Origin: CAYWWY01 sp964580185
GTDB lineage: Bacteria; Thermotogota; Thermotogae; MWEM01
DNA: 60,178 nucleotides
Direction of reading: 5' to 3'
Assembly: GCA_964580185.1 (NCBI GenBank)
Contig: CAZOJQ010000013.1
Location: forward strand, 1-60,178
In this document: positions 26,141-35,746 of the stretch, piece by piece
Numbering within the stretch: the stretch's first letter is position 1
How the letters are laid out: the number at the start of each line of letters is the position of its first letter
Notes under the pieces: generated by a model
Databases searched by the model: none
What the model saw: only the letters and a program-made list of their open reading frames with translations
What the model was told of the DNA's origin: nothing
Made by a program: the position numbers and the translations under genes

Positions 26141-27436
26141 ATGAATACGCGAAAAAAAAGAGGATGGTATGTCGCAATTGCAATTGTGGCATTCGTATTG
26201 GGGTTGGTATTGCTTCTGAACCGCGAACGGATCGAGCTGGCGGCGCTGGGAGTGTGGCCTGCTGAAGAAATCCGTTTTTCCGGATTCTCCTTGGAAGCCA
26301 AAGACTATGTGGGAGAACTGGAACGAACATTGAAAGCCATAGACCGTTGGTACGGACTGAAAGAAGCCAAAGGGCTACAGATCGACACGCTCCGAAACGA
26401 GTTTACTCCTCTTATGAAAGAAGCGCAGAAAGAAGAAGAGTTTTTCAAAGTGATGACAGCATTGTTTGCTCGACTAAACAATGCTCATTCCAATTTTCTC
26501 TTTCGCTCCCTAATGACAGGGGTCCGGATCGACGCGCAGCAAATCGAGGAAAAGATTGTTGTGGTAGCCAACCGGGAAGAACAAGAGGCTCTGGGGGCAT
26601 CCATACCAAAAGGGAGTAAAATCGTCGAGGTGGATGGAATGCCGATTTCTGAGTGGCTGGCATCACGGAGGCAATGGATCTCTGCTTCGACAGATCACTG
26701 GTTGCTTTTCCGCGCTACCGAGGAGCTCTTTCAACGATACATCTTTGAAGAGACCGTTCGAACATACCGCGTTCTGCTTCCTACGGGAGACGTGAAAGAC
26801 TATTCGGTAACCCTGAATCGTCCATTCGCTCAAATATTTGCCGACCACCAATTGCCAAAAGTTGGTTCCAAAGGGTATGGGGAGATCGCTTACATTGCGA
26901 TCAACACAATGGAAGATGGGGTGGTCGAACACTTTGATCGCGCTCTGGATGAAATGAAAGATTACGAAATCCTGATCATCGATGTGAGAGAAAACGCTGG
27001 AGGCAATTCTCTGAATGCCGTAGAAATCATCCGTAGGTTGATCCAAGAACCTACACCCGTTTTATGTCCCCACATTACCGTCGAACCCTACGAAACAGTC
27101 AATTTTTCCGGGCGTGTGGGCGTTCTCGTGGGCCCCAAAACCCTCTCTGCTGCGGAAAGCTTCGTGTTCTCCTTGCAAGAATCGGGTTTGGCCGTTTTCT
27201 TTGGAGCCACTACGGGGGGAGATTCGGGGGGAGGGCCGGTCACTTTTGAGACCGTCAACCGCATGTACTTCCGGTTTCCGACCCGAAGCGCCGATCAGAC
27301 ATATTCGGGTCAGTCGATGGAAGGATATGGATTGAAACCGGACTATTTTGTGGAACAAACCGTTCCAGATTTCCTAGAAGGGCGAGATACCGTTTTGGAG
27401 TTCGCGCTAGCCTTTTTTCATGGGGATACCCGCTGA
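26141..27436 (+). CDS. S41-family (tail-specific protease) peptidase
   Basis: 431 residues from the ATG at 26141 (AAGGGGAG upstream). An N-terminal membrane anchor (GWYVAIAIVAFVLGLVLLL) exports the protein. A helical region (about 45-130) precedes a degenerate PDZ-like segment (IPKGSKIVEVDGMPISEW) and the TSPc core: IIDVRENAGGNSLNAVEIIRRL, then GPKTLSAAESFVFSL carrying the likely catalytic serine, and GATTGGDSGGGP. It should cut proteins outside the cytoplasmic membrane. It converges with the pyrD-like gene. Confidence 0.8.
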   Translation: MNTRKKRGWYVAIAIVAFVLGLVLLLNRERIELAALGVWPAEEIRFSGFSLEAKDYVGELERTLKAIDRWYGLKEAKGLQIDTLRNEFTPLMKEAQKEEEFFKVMTALFARLNNAHSNFLFRSLMTGVRIDAQQIEEKIVVVANREEQEALGASIPKGSKIVEVDGMPISEWLASRRQWISASTDHWLLFRATEELFQRYIFEETVRTYRVLLPTGDVKDYSVTLNRPFAQIFADHQLPKVGSKGYGEIAYIAINTMEDGVVEHFDRALDEMKDYEILIIDVRENAGGNSLNAVEIIRRLIQEPTPVLCPHITVEPYETVNFSGRVGVLVGPKTLSAAESFVFSLQESGLAVFFGATTGGDSGGGPVTFETVNRMYFRFPTRSADQTYSGQSMEGYGLKPDYFVEQTVPDFLEGRDTVLEFALAFFHGDTR

Positions 27437-27469
27437 AGGTGTATGGGATCCATTGGTACATCGGAAGGC

Positions 27470-28390
27470 TTATTCCGTTTTTAGTTGTTTGGAGATATCG
27501 GAAATGCCTTTCAATTTGTGGCGTTTGAGAAATGAAGCGATTCCTGAGCCGATTGACATGGGTAACTCAGGATTGACCAGATTCATCGTTCCGATACTGA
27601 TTGCTTTTGCCCCAGCCATCAGGAACTCAATCGCGTCATCCGCGCATGCAATCCCTCCCATTCCGATCACCGGAATATCGACAAACCGAGAGATTTCATA
27701 CACCATTTTCAATGCGATCGGTTTTATCGCAGGGCCGGACATACCCCCTGACAGAGTTCCGAGAGACGATCTGAATCGATGAATATCAAAGCTCATCGCA
27801 GGGATGGTATTGATCAAAGAGATCGCTGAAGCCCCCGCTCGACACGCTGCTTCTGCAAAAGAGGTATCTACGGCTTGGAACGGGCTTAACTTAGCGATAA
27901 TCGGAAATCGGCTCAGTTGTACGGATTGCTCAACAACTTTTCCCATTCGATCTTTGTGCATACCAAATGCCAACCCTTCGTTGTCAACGTTTGGGCACGA
28001 TAGGTTTAGCTCAATCGCAATCGGCCCATCGAGAGCGTTCAGTTTCTTTACCATTGCGCTGAATTCATCTACTGAATGACCACTGATACTAACGATGACA
28101 GGAAAACTCACTTCCCCATATATCTGAGCGTACTGATGGACAAAGGAATCGATTCCTGGGTTTTCGAGTCCGATTGAATTGATGAGCCACAAAGAACCCT
28201 CTCTAAGACGCGGTTGAGGATTTCCCGGTTTGGGTGAATGGGTAATGGTTTTGGTAACAACTGCGCCGATGGGTTGATCGTTTAGGAGCTCAAGATAGGG
28301 ATTTGGGGTCCCAAAGGTTCCGGAGGAAATGAGGATCGGGCTTTTCAGGATCCCCAAAGCCCCTAGATCTGTAGGAAAATCACATAGCAT
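27470..28390 (-). CDS. pyrD: Dihydroorotate dehydrogenase, type 1B catalytic subunit
   Basis: 306 residues, one TIM barrel with FMN sites. NLSCPNVDNEGLAFGM includes the catalytic Cys132, as in the NAD-linked type 1B enzymes that work with PyrK. Other conserved parts: SGTFGTPN, IGLENPG, AKLSP, LINTIPAMSFD, and GMGGIACADDAIEFLMAGA. It interconverts dihydroorotate and orotate. It overlaps pyrK by 11 bases at the end of a long operon with a transporter and an N-carbamoyl amidohydrolase, and no pyrB, pyrE or pyrF is present here, so orotate reduction for breakdown is as likely as biosynthesis. A dihydropyrimidine dehydrogenase role is a less likely option. Confidence 0.85.
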   Translation of the reverse strand: MLCDFPTDLGALGILKSPILISSGTFGTPNPYLELLNDQPIGAVVTKTITHSPKPGNPQPRLREGSLWLINSIGLENPGIDSFVHQYAQIYGEVSFPVIVSISGHSVDEFSAMVKKLNALDGPIAIELNLSCPNVDNEGLAFGMHKDRMGKVVEQSVQLSRFPIIAKLSPFQAVDTSFAEAACRAGASAISLINTIPAMSFDIHRFRSSLGTLSGGMSGPAIKPIALKMVYEISRFVDIPVIGMGGIACADDAIEFLMAGAKAISIGTMNLVNPELPMSIGSGIASFLKRHKLKGISDISKQLKTE

Positions 28391-29150
28391 TCCAATCCAC
28401 TTCTTTCATGTCAAATACCGGCCCATCAGAGCAGACCCTTTTTCCCCCTGATACGGTGGAGATCGTGCATCCATAACAGACTCCCAACCCGCATGCCATT
28501 TTTGCCTCAAGCGATACCTCCGTAGATCGTTCCGAAAGAAAGGGAACAAGAGCTTTCAACATACGGATTGGCCCGCAGCAGTAGAAACGATCATAACGGT
28601 GGATCGGTAATCCTTGAAGCTGATCGATCACGGTTCCGATTCTTGGATGACTACCGGATTCAACGGTTGTAATCATCTCTGATACTGTCTGCGAAAACGT
28701 ACGAATCACCTGAATGGGTATATCTTCGTCCTTTTTGAACCCCAATAGCGCGTCGACTTTCTCGTTCTTTTGATGAAGAGCTTTTGACAAAAGTTGAAGA
28801 GAAGCTAAACCACACCCACCACCAATGAGCAAGTTTCCTCGTCCATGGCCAACTGTAAACCCTCTGCCTAAAGGGCCAATCATTGGAACCTGTTTGCCTA
28901 CCTGGATATCGTTGAGCCAGTTCGAACCTTTCCCCGCCCGTTTAATGAGTAACGAAAGAGTTGATCGGCTTGAGTCGTATATTGAAAAAGGCCTTTTCAG
29001 AAGGAGTCTATCCGGGTCACACGAGACTTCCACAAATTGGCCAGGGATTATATTCCTCGCAATCTTCTCTGAATGGAAGACCAACACATGCATGTCCGAG
29101 CTGACGGGTTCATTGCTCAAAACCAAGCATTCTTCAGAAACGATACTCAT
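28380..29150 (-). CDS. pyrK: PyrK-type electron-transfer subunit of dihydroorotate dehydrogenase B
   Basis: 256 residues. An FAD domain with LLLKRPFSIYD, an NAD-binding segment (NLLIGGGCGLASLQLL), and a C-terminal 2Fe-2S cluster site CGLGVCYGCTISTVSGGKRVC followed by SDGPVFDMKEVDW. The subunit passes electrons between NAD(H) and the FMN of PyrD. Its start overlaps the dihydroorotase stop by four bases. Confidence 0.88.
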   Translation of the reverse strand: MSIVSEECLVLSNEPVSSDMHVLVFHSEKIARNIIPGQFVEVSCDPDRLLLKRPFSIYDSSRSTLSLLIKRAGKGSNWLNDIQVGKQVPMIGPLGRGFTVGHGRGNLLIGGGCGLASLQLLSKALHQKNEKVDALLGFKKDEDIPIQVIRTFSQTVSEMITTVESGSHPRIGTVIDQLQGLPIHRYDRFYCCGPIRMLKALVPFLSERSTEVSLEAKMACGLGVCYGCTISTVSGGKRVCSDGPVFDMKEVDWNAM

Positions 29151-30361
29151 AGGGCTCCTTCAAAAGGGAAAACCATTTTCCCCGATATGATCGTCGCTTT
29201 AACTCGTCCGGTCAGGCGCTTCCCAATAAAGGGTGTGTTTTTTCCCTTGGAGTGCATAACAGAGGGTTCAACCATCCACTTCTCTTTGGGATCAAAAAGG
29301 AAGAAATCCGCGCGTTCCCCTTCTTGGAACCCCAATGGTTCCATACCCAATAAACGGGAAGGGTTTCGGTGCAGCAAATCAAGAAGTGTATCAAGGGCCA
29401 ATTTCTTCGATCGGACCAGAGCGTCAAAACACAACGGGAAAAGGAGTTCGACCCCAGAAAACCCTCGGGCAGGAGTTTCAGCCATTTTTTCTTCAATCGT
29501 ATGCGGAGCATGGTCTGAAGCGATTATATCCATCCTCCCCGAAATGATTGCCTGCAGAATGGCTTGCCTGTCCTGCTCATCGCGAAGAGGAGGATAGACC
29601 TCATAAGCTCCTGAATGAAGCGCGGGCTCGACTGGGATAAAGTAATGCGGGCATGTTTCTGCTGTGAACGGGATATGTCTTTGCTTTGCTAAATCCATCC
29701 ATTCCAAAGATTTGGAGAGACTTACGTGTTGGAGGTGTAATCGCCCTCGGACTTTTTCATTTAAGAAAAGGTCTCTGAGAATAACCACCGACTCTGTTTG
29801 ATCGATTCTCTCGTCCATACCCCTGTTTTCGGGATGATCAGCAACGACAACTCCATGATCTCTCGAAAACGTCAAAATCGCTGCCAAATCTGACATCGAA
29901 TCTATGGGATACCCGTCATTGGTAAAAAAAGAAGCTCCCATTTCCCGTAAACGAACCCAATCGCTTCTCTCCCCGGTAAGGCTACAATTCACTGCGCACG
30001 ACTGAATGATCGAAATCGGCGCATCCTTTTGAAATGTACGCACATGCTGAAGGGTTTCTGGGTCGTCTGGGCAAGGGATCAGGTTGGGCATTGCGCAAAA
30101 CGCAGTAACCCCTCCGGAAACCGCTGCTTTACTTGCCATTTCGACGGTTTCTTTATAGTCATATCCTGGTTGCCGCAAATGGACATGGGCATCGACGATA
30201 CCGGGAACCGCCCATAAACCATTTGCGTGAATCGTTTGGGCTTGGTCATTCTGGATATGACTCCCTATTTGGGCGATCGTTCCGTCGACTATGAGCATGT
30301 CGTACCGTGATGGATCCGATTGCTTCCCGTTATGAATGAGAACATTTCGAATCAATAACAT
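29147..30361 (-). CDS. pyrC: Dihydroorotase (amidohydrolase superfamily)
   Basis: 404 residues from the ATG at 30361 (GGAGGGCACC before it). Dihydroorotase motifs: DAHVHLRQPG (57-66), AMPNLIPCPDD, FFTNDGYPI in the loop of the catalytic Asp, and the signature ASDHAPHTIEEKM. These fit dihydroorotase better than hydantoinase or dihydropyrimidinase. The reaction is ring closure or opening between carbamoyl-aspartate and dihydroorotate. It overlaps the preceding amidohydrolase gene by about 32 bases. Confidence 0.82.
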   Translation of the reverse strand: MLLIRNVLIHNGKQSDPSRYDMLIVDGTIAQIGSHIQNDQAQTIHANGLWAVPGIVDAHVHLRQPGYDYKETVEMASKAAVSGGVTAFCAMPNLIPCPDDPETLQHVRTFQKDAPISIIQSCAVNCSLTGERSDWVRLREMGASFFTNDGYPIDSMSDLAAILTFSRDHGVVVADHPENRGMDERIDQTESVVILRDLFLNEKVRGRLHLQHVSLSKSLEWMDLAKQRHIPFTAETCPHYFIPVEPALHSGAYEVYPPLRDEQDRQAILQAIISGRMDIIASDHAPHTIEEKMAETPARGFSGVELLFPLCFDALVRSKKLALDTLLDLLHRNPSRLLGMEPLGFQEGERADFFLFDPKEKWMVEPSVMHSKGKNTPFIGKRLTGRVKATIISGKMVFPFEGAL

Positions 30362-31580
30362 GGTGCCCTCCAAAGTAGGTTGAGAAGAAACCGATCAGCT
30401 TCGAAAAAACACTCAAATCCAAGCTTTCTTTCGGTGAGTGGCTTACTCCTGATTCATTCGGAATCAACAGGAGGTTCACCGGGTAATAGTGAGATACTTC
30501 AGCAATATCGTGCCAAGACATACAGGGCATGAAAATCGATGAAATGCCTTTCTCTTTCAGCGCTTCTTGAAGCAATAGGCCATGATCCGAATCCATGATC
30601 GCGACTTTTTGCTGAGATACCATAGTTGATTGCACATCAATCCCTGTATTTCCAAATGTTTGATTGCACCAATCCTGGAAATCTCTATGATATGCCTTCA
30701 GAAGGCTATTGTCAAAACCGCGAATATCGACCGTCAGTTCCGTGTTACCAGGGATCATATTGATCACGTTCGGTTTGTTTTCGATCTGAGTAACTGTACC
30801 CACCACGTTTTCTGGTCCATACGTTTCCACCAGTTCACGAACTTTCATAACCGCACGAGAGGCCGCGAGCAATGAATCCTTTCTTTTGGAATGATCCATC
30901 AGGCTCGAATGACCTGTTTCTCCATGGAAACCCAGTGAAATGCGGATCTGCCCGGCAATGGTATTCACGATTCCAACCATGGATTGCGCATTGAACAACG
31001 CCTGCGATTGGTCTACATGGATCTCATAGAAATGGGAATGGTACGGGATTTTGGGCTTATCCCCCTGAGAAAGAGAACTATATTGACTTTTATGGATTAA
31101 AGAACTGAGTCGATCCCTTTTTCCAATCCGCGTTTGTAGGTCATCGACGCAGTCTGGTCCTTCAAAAAAAACTTTCGATCCGACAGATGCTTGGCCAAAG
31201 AGCGATGATTCTTCGCAGTTAAACGCGATGAGGTCTATTTTCTTTCTCGCGTCGGGTTTTAAATGTTCCAGAAGGATCAACCCAAAAACGATTCCGGCAA
31301 TCCCATCATACCGTCCCCCTCGGGGAACTGAATCATAGTGGGAAACAAAGTAAGTTTTCTGGGAGACAGAAGAATGGTCTTCCCGATCCGAGCTGAACAC
31401 ATTTCCCATAGAGTCGATGAAAACCCTCTTGCCTAAGGAGTTTAGAGACTGCTGTAAATATCGAATGCACTGATCATTCTCCCTGGAAAAAGGAAGGCGC
31501 GTTACGCCAATCGGAGAAGATGAGATTGAAGCCAATCTCTCAAAATACTGAACCGCTCGCGTGCTGATTTCGTTCTCCAT
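30330..31580 (-). CDS. M20-family N-carbamoyl amino-acid amidohydrolase
   Basis: 416 residues. The family layout is clear: HYDSVPRGGRYDGIAGIVFGL with metal-binding His and Asp, FNCEESSLFGQASVGSKVF with the Glu pair, FHGETGHSSLMDHSKRKDSLLAA, and a C-terminal SWHDIAEVS metal His. Relatives cleave carbamoyl groups from beta-ureidopropionate, allantoate or N-carbamoyl amino acids. Next to dihydroorotase, the best guess is N-carbamoyl-L-aspartate (ureidosuccinate), giving aspartate, ammonia and CO2, as in orotate-fermenting clostridia. A beta-ureidopropionase role would fit a uracil pathway instead. Confidence 0.82.
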   Translation of the reverse strand: MENEISTRAVQYFERLASISSSPIGVTRLPFSRENDQCIRYLQQSLNSLGKRVFIDSMGNVFSSDREDHSSVSQKTYFVSHYDSVPRGGRYDGIAGIVFGLILLEHLKPDARKKIDLIAFNCEESSLFGQASVGSKVFFEGPDCVDDLQTRIGKRDRLSSLIHKSQYSSLSQGDKPKIPYHSHFYEIHVDQSQALFNAQSMVGIVNTIAGQIRISLGFHGETGHSSLMDHSKRKDSLLAASRAVMKVRELVETYGPENVVGTVTQIENKPNVINMIPGNTELTVDIRGFDNSLLKAYHRDFQDWCNQTFGNTGIDVQSTMVSQQKVAIMDSDHGLLLQEALKEKGISSIFMPCMSWHDIAEVSHYYPVNLLLIPNESGVSHSPKESLDLSVFSKLIGFFSTYFGGHHVIDSKCSHS

Positions 31581-31588
31581 AGAATACC

Positions 31589-32356
31589 CTAACCAACGGA
31601 TGATTCATGCCATGCCAACAGTTTTTCCTGAAGCTTTTTCATTCCCACATCCAAGAAAAAACTCAGGAAACTGATAACAGTGATCACTGCGATAAGCAAG
31701 GTGATATCATACATTTCATTGCCAAGGATCAACAGAAAGCCAAGACCTGCTCTTGAACCCATCATTTCTCCGATCACGGCTGCTGTAATGGATAAAACAA
31801 GTGCAACCCGCAAACCAGTCATTAGATACGGAAGCGAATTCATCATTTCCAGTTTCAGCATGACTTGCCAGGGTTTTGCTCTCAGCACTTTCATCAGATG
31901 GTAGTAATTCTTCTCGGTTGATCTGACGCCCAAAATCATATTAATCATTACCGGGAAAAGCGTGACCAAAGCAATGAGTACTACTTTGGACCAGATGCCC
32001 AATCCGAACCATAAGACAAAAAGAGGGGCTAGGGAGATCTTGGGGGCGGTTTGGAATATGAGAATATAGGGAGAGAACGCCTTTTCAAGGATTTCTACCT
32101 TAGCTAGAATATATCCGAAGACAATACCCAAGCCCGCTCCAATTGAAAAACCATATACAATCTCTTCCAAGGTTGCCATGAAATTCCTTTGAAGAACTGA
32201 TGTTTGAACCAATTGAATCAGTTTAAACAGAATATCTTCAGGAGGCGGAAGGATATGGGTCGGTGTATTGAGCACTGTCACCATCAGTTTCCATACGATG
32301 ATAATGCCCAAAAAAACGGAAAAACTGAGTAATCCAGATCGTATCCCTTTTTTCAT
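31589..32356 (-). CDS. ABC transporter permease, SsuC/TauC type (copy 1)
   Basis: 255 residues with about six membrane helices and the permease coupling segment (VLRAKPWQVMLKLEMMNSLPYLMTG). It resembles permeases that work with NMT1/TauA binding proteins. It lies between the binding protein and the amidohydrolase genes. A second, distinct permease of the same family is encoded a few genes upstream, suggesting a heterodimeric channel. Confidence 0.85.
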   Translation of the reverse strand: MKKGIRSGLLSFSVFLGIIIVWKLMVTVLNTPTHILPPPEDILFKLIQLVQTSVLQRNFMATLEEIVYGFSIGAGLGIVFGYILAKVEILEKAFSPYILIFQTAPKISLAPLFVLWFGLGIWSKVVLIALVTLFPVMINMILGVRSTEKNYYHLMKVLRAKPWQVMLKLEMMNSLPYLMTGLRVALVLSITAAVIGEMMGSRAGLGFLLILGNEMYDITLLIAVITVISFLSFFLDVGMKKLQEKLLAWHESSVG

Positions 32357-32386
32357 ACCTTTCCCTCCGCCTCTTGAAATCAGACT

Positions 32387-33352
32387 TTACATCCTTGGAA
32401 TGACGAAATCTGCGGCATTAACCTTTGTGGTGATCGTTTGATACTCCAACATGATATCGATGGTGTTCTGCCATCGATCAACATTACCAAAACCAAATCC
32501 AAAGGCTTGTGTATCTTCGCTTAGCCATAAGTAACCCGCATAGATGTCGGTCAGGATTGCAGCCATATACTCTTCCCGGCCTACATAGGTGGGCGAATAC
32601 TTGGCAATCGCTATATAGGTAGCTTCCAGCATGTTATCTGGGTCCGAAAGGTATGCCATAACTCTGCTGAAGGCACGGGTAAACTTAACTGCAAGTTCTG
32701 GACGTTCCTGTAACAAACGATCTCCAGTAATAATCACATTTCCGAATGAGGGTAAGAATTCATCGGATCGGAATTCTCCCACTTCGATTCCTTGATAAGC
32801 CAACTCAAAGGTCCTCAGCATTGAAAAACAAATCGCATCGACTCGATTGTTAACTAGAGCTGGCACGATAGCCTCGGTTCCAATGATTTCCAGACGAATA
32901 TCGTCGAGGGTCATTCCATTCTTTTTCAGAAGGACCTGCAATTGAACGAAATTCGGGCTTCCGTAAGCCGTGATCGCAACCCTTTTTCCTTTCAGGTCTT
33001 GAGGAGTTTGAATGCCACTTTCTTTTAGGAAGATTGTTGAACCCAACCCACGCTGGTAGGTCGTATGAATTACATTGACAGGGATGCCTTGTGCTCTGGC
33101 TGTAATTACGGGTTCGCCATTGGGGAATCCAAACTCGACATTTCCGACAGCCGTGTTTCGGATTACATCCGACGCGCTGCCAAACAAGTAATCCACCTCT
33201 AGACCTTCTTCTGCAAAAAATCCCAGTTCAATGGCCATATAGATGGGTATGTAGTATGGAACAGCCGACCCCTCGATTTGGATCGTCACTTTTTCTGCGA
33301 AAGCAAAAACAGCGACTAACAATACCATCACCACTAATACTGCCTTTTTCAT
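32387..33352 (-). CDS. ABC substrate-binding protein, NMT1/TauA family
   Basis: 321 residues with a signal peptide (MKKAVLVVMVLLVAVFAFA). The mature part fits NMT1/THI5-like binding proteins: VPYYIPIYMAIELGFFAEEG, NGEPVITARAQGIPVNVIHT, LKGKRVAITAYGSPN. Proteins of this type bind thiamine precursors, taurine, or pyrimidine-like molecules; here a pyrimidine, orotate or ureide is inferred from the neighbours. A GGAGGGATC ribosome site precedes the ATG. Confidence 0.85.
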   Translation of the reverse strand: MKKAVLVVMVLLVAVFAFAEKVTIQIEGSAVPYYIPIYMAIELGFFAEEGLEVDYLFGSASDVIRNTAVGNVEFGFPNGEPVITARAQGIPVNVIHTTYQRGLGSTIFLKESGIQTPQDLKGKRVAITAYGSPNFVQLQVLLKKNGMTLDDIRLEIIGTEAIVPALVNNRVDAICFSMLRTFELAYQGIEVGEFRSDEFLPSFGNVIITGDRLLQERPELAVKFTRAFSRVMAYLSDPDNMLEATYIAIAKYSPTYVGREEYMAAILTDIYAGYLWLSEDTQAFGFGFGNVDRWQNTIDIMLEYQTITTKVNAADFVIPRM

Positions 33353-33380
33353 ACCGATCCCTCCTTAATTTGGATGTAGT

Positions 33381-34175
33381 TCAATTGGATTGCTCTTCAT
33401 ACCTGGTTTGAAGAGCGATTTTGATCGTTTCAAGTTGCGCGCTTCGAAAGTCACTCAACCATAGATTGGTTGCCCGATTTCCATGAACGGTAAGAATATT
33501 GGCCGCCTGCATACCCATTAAATTGGCCAGGGTAAATATGGTCTCAGTTTCCATATCAAAGTTGAGGACACGAAGGGATTGCATCTTTTGGATCCATCCG
33601 GAATCGACCAGATTTGCGATACCAGGAACCGATCTGCCCTGTCCTACGTAATACGAATCGACGGTTGCTCCAATCCCAACAAAAGGGGTATGGCCCCTTT
33701 CAATGGCGCTTTTGTACAGGGCTACAAGCAGAAAAGGATCCGCGACCGCTGGGTACTCGGGCATTGCATAGGGTTTTGAGCTTCCGCTCAGACGTACCGC
33801 ACCCGAGTTCATAATGACCTCCCCACATGGAATCCTCTCGTCCAAAGCGCCGCACCCACCTACCCTGATGACCTTACGAACCCCTAACTCCCTCAGTTCT
33901 ACCATCACAATCTCCGTTGACCCTCCGCCAATGCCTGTAGAGCAAACACCGAAGTCCTTCCCCTGGTATGATCCGACCCCTATAGAAAATTCTCGATTCT
34001 CGCTGAGGATCGTGAACGAATCGGCCAACTCCGCAAACAGTCCAAGTCTTCCTGGATCACCAGGGAGGAAAAACAACTCCGGGACGTCAGTATTCACATG
34101 AACTTTCAGATGGGGTAACATACCGTCGTCAATGGGGTTTTCGGCAATTCGTTTCAGCGGGGTTTTCCTCATCAC
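33381..34175 (-). CDS. Uridine-phosphorylase-like nucleoside phosphorylase
   Basis: 264 residues of the PNP/UDP family. It has the phosphate site FLPGDPGRLGLF, STGIGGGSTEIVMVEL, a core VIRVGGCGAL and the ribose-contacting MET motif in NFDMETETIFTLAN. Nucleoside plus phosphate gives base plus pentose-1-phosphate. Uridine is the likely substrate from the sequence type and the pyrimidine genes beside it. Its start overlaps the stop of the upstream permease by four bases. Confidence 0.82.
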   Translation of the reverse strand: MMRKTPLKRIAENPIDDGMLPHLKVHVNTDVPELFFLPGDPGRLGLFAELADSFTILSENREFSIGVGSYQGKDFGVCSTGIGGGSTEIVMVELRELGVRKVIRVGGCGALDERIPCGEVIMNSGAVRLSGSSKPYAMPEYPAVADPFLLVALYKSAIERGHTPFVGIGATVDSYYVGQGRSVPGIANLVDSGWIQKMQSLRVLNFDMETETIFTLANLMGMQAANILTVHGNRATNLWLSDFRSAQLETIKIALQTRYEEQSN

Positions 34176-34954
34176 GTACCCTCCGTAAAAGCGAGTTTGG
34201 ATTCATGCCAGAAGAGCAGCTTCTTCTCCAGGAACTCGATGCTCCAATACAGGATCAGGCCGAGAAATGTCGTTGCCAAGATTGAAGCCATGAGCAGGTT
34301 CGCATCATACATAGCGCTCCCAAAGACCAACAGATATCCCAATCCATTTTCACCCGACATCCATTCCGATACAATCGCTCCGATGACCGATTGAACCATA
34401 GCTATCTTTAGTCCCGCCATAATCAGAGGCGTAGCCAACGGAATCTTCATTTTCAGCACACGTTGCCTTTCCGATGCCCCAAGAACAGTCATCAGGTTCT
34501 CATAGTCTTCAGAGACAGAACGCATACCCAGAATGGTGTTGATCATGACAGGGAAAAAAGCGGACAAAACGATTAAAAGAAGCTTCGAAGGCATACCCAA
34601 ACCAAACCAAATGACAAAAAGGGGAATTAATGAAATTTTGGGTGTTGCTTGAAGAAGCATAACATAGGGCGAAACGATCTCTTCAAAGGTTCTGTTTCGC
34701 GCAGAGAAGTATCCCGCAAAAAACCCGAGGACTGAGCCAACAGAAAATCCAATCACAATCGTATAGAGAGTAATCCATCCGTGACGAAAAAACGTTCCGT
34801 TCGTCAGAAGATCCCAGAATTTCTGTCCGACTGTTTCAGGAGTAGGCAATATATAGGCCGGCACATTTTGGATGATGATATATCCTTTCCAAAACCCCAG
34901 AAAGAATACAAGGAACAGGATGGAAAGCGCGGATATCAAGATTTTTTTGCCCAC
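34172..34954 (-). CDS. ABC transporter permease, SsuC/TauC type (copy 2)
   Basis: About 260 residues, six membrane helices, and the coupling segment VLGASERQRVLKMKIPLATPLIMAG. The open frame starts with TTG at 34969, but AGGTGG followed by GTG at 34954 is a better initiation site. It is related to but clearly different from the other permease of the operon. Together with the ATPase it completes a TauABC-like importer. Confidence 0.83.
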   Translation of the reverse strand: MGKKILISALSILFLVFFLGFWKGYIIIQNVPAYILPTPETVGQKFWDLLTNGTFFRHGWITLYTIVIGFSVGSVLGFFAGYFSARNRTFEEIVSPYVMLLQATPKISLIPLFVIWFGLGMPSKLLLIVLSAFFPVMINTILGMRSVSEDYENLMTVLGASERQRVLKMKIPLATPLIMAGLKIAMVQSVIGAIVSEWMSGENGLGYLLVFGSAMYDANLLMASILATTFLGLILYWSIEFLEKKLLFWHESKLAFTEGT

Positions 34955-34973
34955 AGAAACCACCTGCAATCTT

Positions 34974-35738
34974 TTATTTAAGGAGTTCTCGTAGCTCTTT
35001 CACCAAACTATAGAATTCTGGCGAAAGCTTGGTATCTTCCGTTCTTGGCCGCAGGAGTGTTACTGTCAGATCTTTGAGGACCCGACCAGGTTTTGTACCC
35101 ATCACAATAATCCTGTCAGAAAGATATAACGCTTCACTGATGCTGTGGGTGACAAAGACCACCGTCTTGCGGGTGGATTCCCATATCTCCAAGAGTACGT
35201 TGTTCAAATTATCTCTTGTAATGGCATCCAAAGCGCCGAAAGGCTCATCCATCAACAGAATCGGTGGATTGTAGGATAACGCTCTGACAATCGATACTCT
35301 TTGTTTCATACCCCCTGAAAGCTGACGGGGATAGGAGTTTTCGAAACCCACAAGTTTTGCCATCTGAAAGAGTGTTTTGACATGCTCTTCATCTGCTTTT
35401 TGACGGTTTCCCATTATTTCGAATGGAAACAAGGCGTTATCGATGGCCGTTCTCCAAGGTAGCAATACGGAATCCTGAAACACAAAACCAAATGGTGGAG
35501 TTTGATCCTTTCGCGAAGCTTCAATAGTGACTTCTCCGGAAGTTGCCGGCAAAAGATCGGAAATGATCTTCAACAAGGTGGATTTCCCACAACCAGAAGG
35601 CCCCAGAAGCGTTACAAACTCTCCTTTTGATACGGAAAAAGAGATATCTTCCAGTGCTACAAACTCCTTTTTGGTTTTTTTGCTCCCACTGATGAAAGTT
35701 CTTCCTACATGCTTTACATCTACGATTATTTCGCTCAT
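34974..35738 (-). CDS. ABC transporter ATP-binding protein, TauB/SsuB type
   Basis: 254 residues. Walker A GPSGCGKST, signature LSGGMKQRV, Walker B ILLMDEPFGALD, and H-loop FVTHSISEA. It powers the NMT1-type importer encoded by the next genes. It begins eight bases after the IclR regulator gene and is therefore in the same transcript. Confidence 0.9.
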   Translation of the reverse strand: MSEIIVDVKHVGRTFISGSKKTKKEFVALEDISFSVSKGEFVTLLGPSGCGKSTLLKIISDLLPATSGEVTIEASRKDQTPPFGFVFQDSVLLPWRTAIDNALFPFEIMGNRQKADEEHVKTLFQMAKLVGFENSYPRQLSGGMKQRVSIVRALSYNPPILLMDEPFGALDAITRDNLNNVLLEIWESTRKTVVFVTHSISEALYLSDRIIVMGTKPGRVLKDLTVTLLRPRTEDTKLSPEFYSLVKELRELLK

Positions 35739-35746
35739 AGGGGCTC

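Noticed and set aside
29147..30361. Hydantoinase or dihydropyrimidinase identity for the amidohydrolase
   Set aside because: DAHVHLRQPG and ASDHAPHTIEEKM match dihydroorotase signatures; the alternative is kept only as a pathway caveat.
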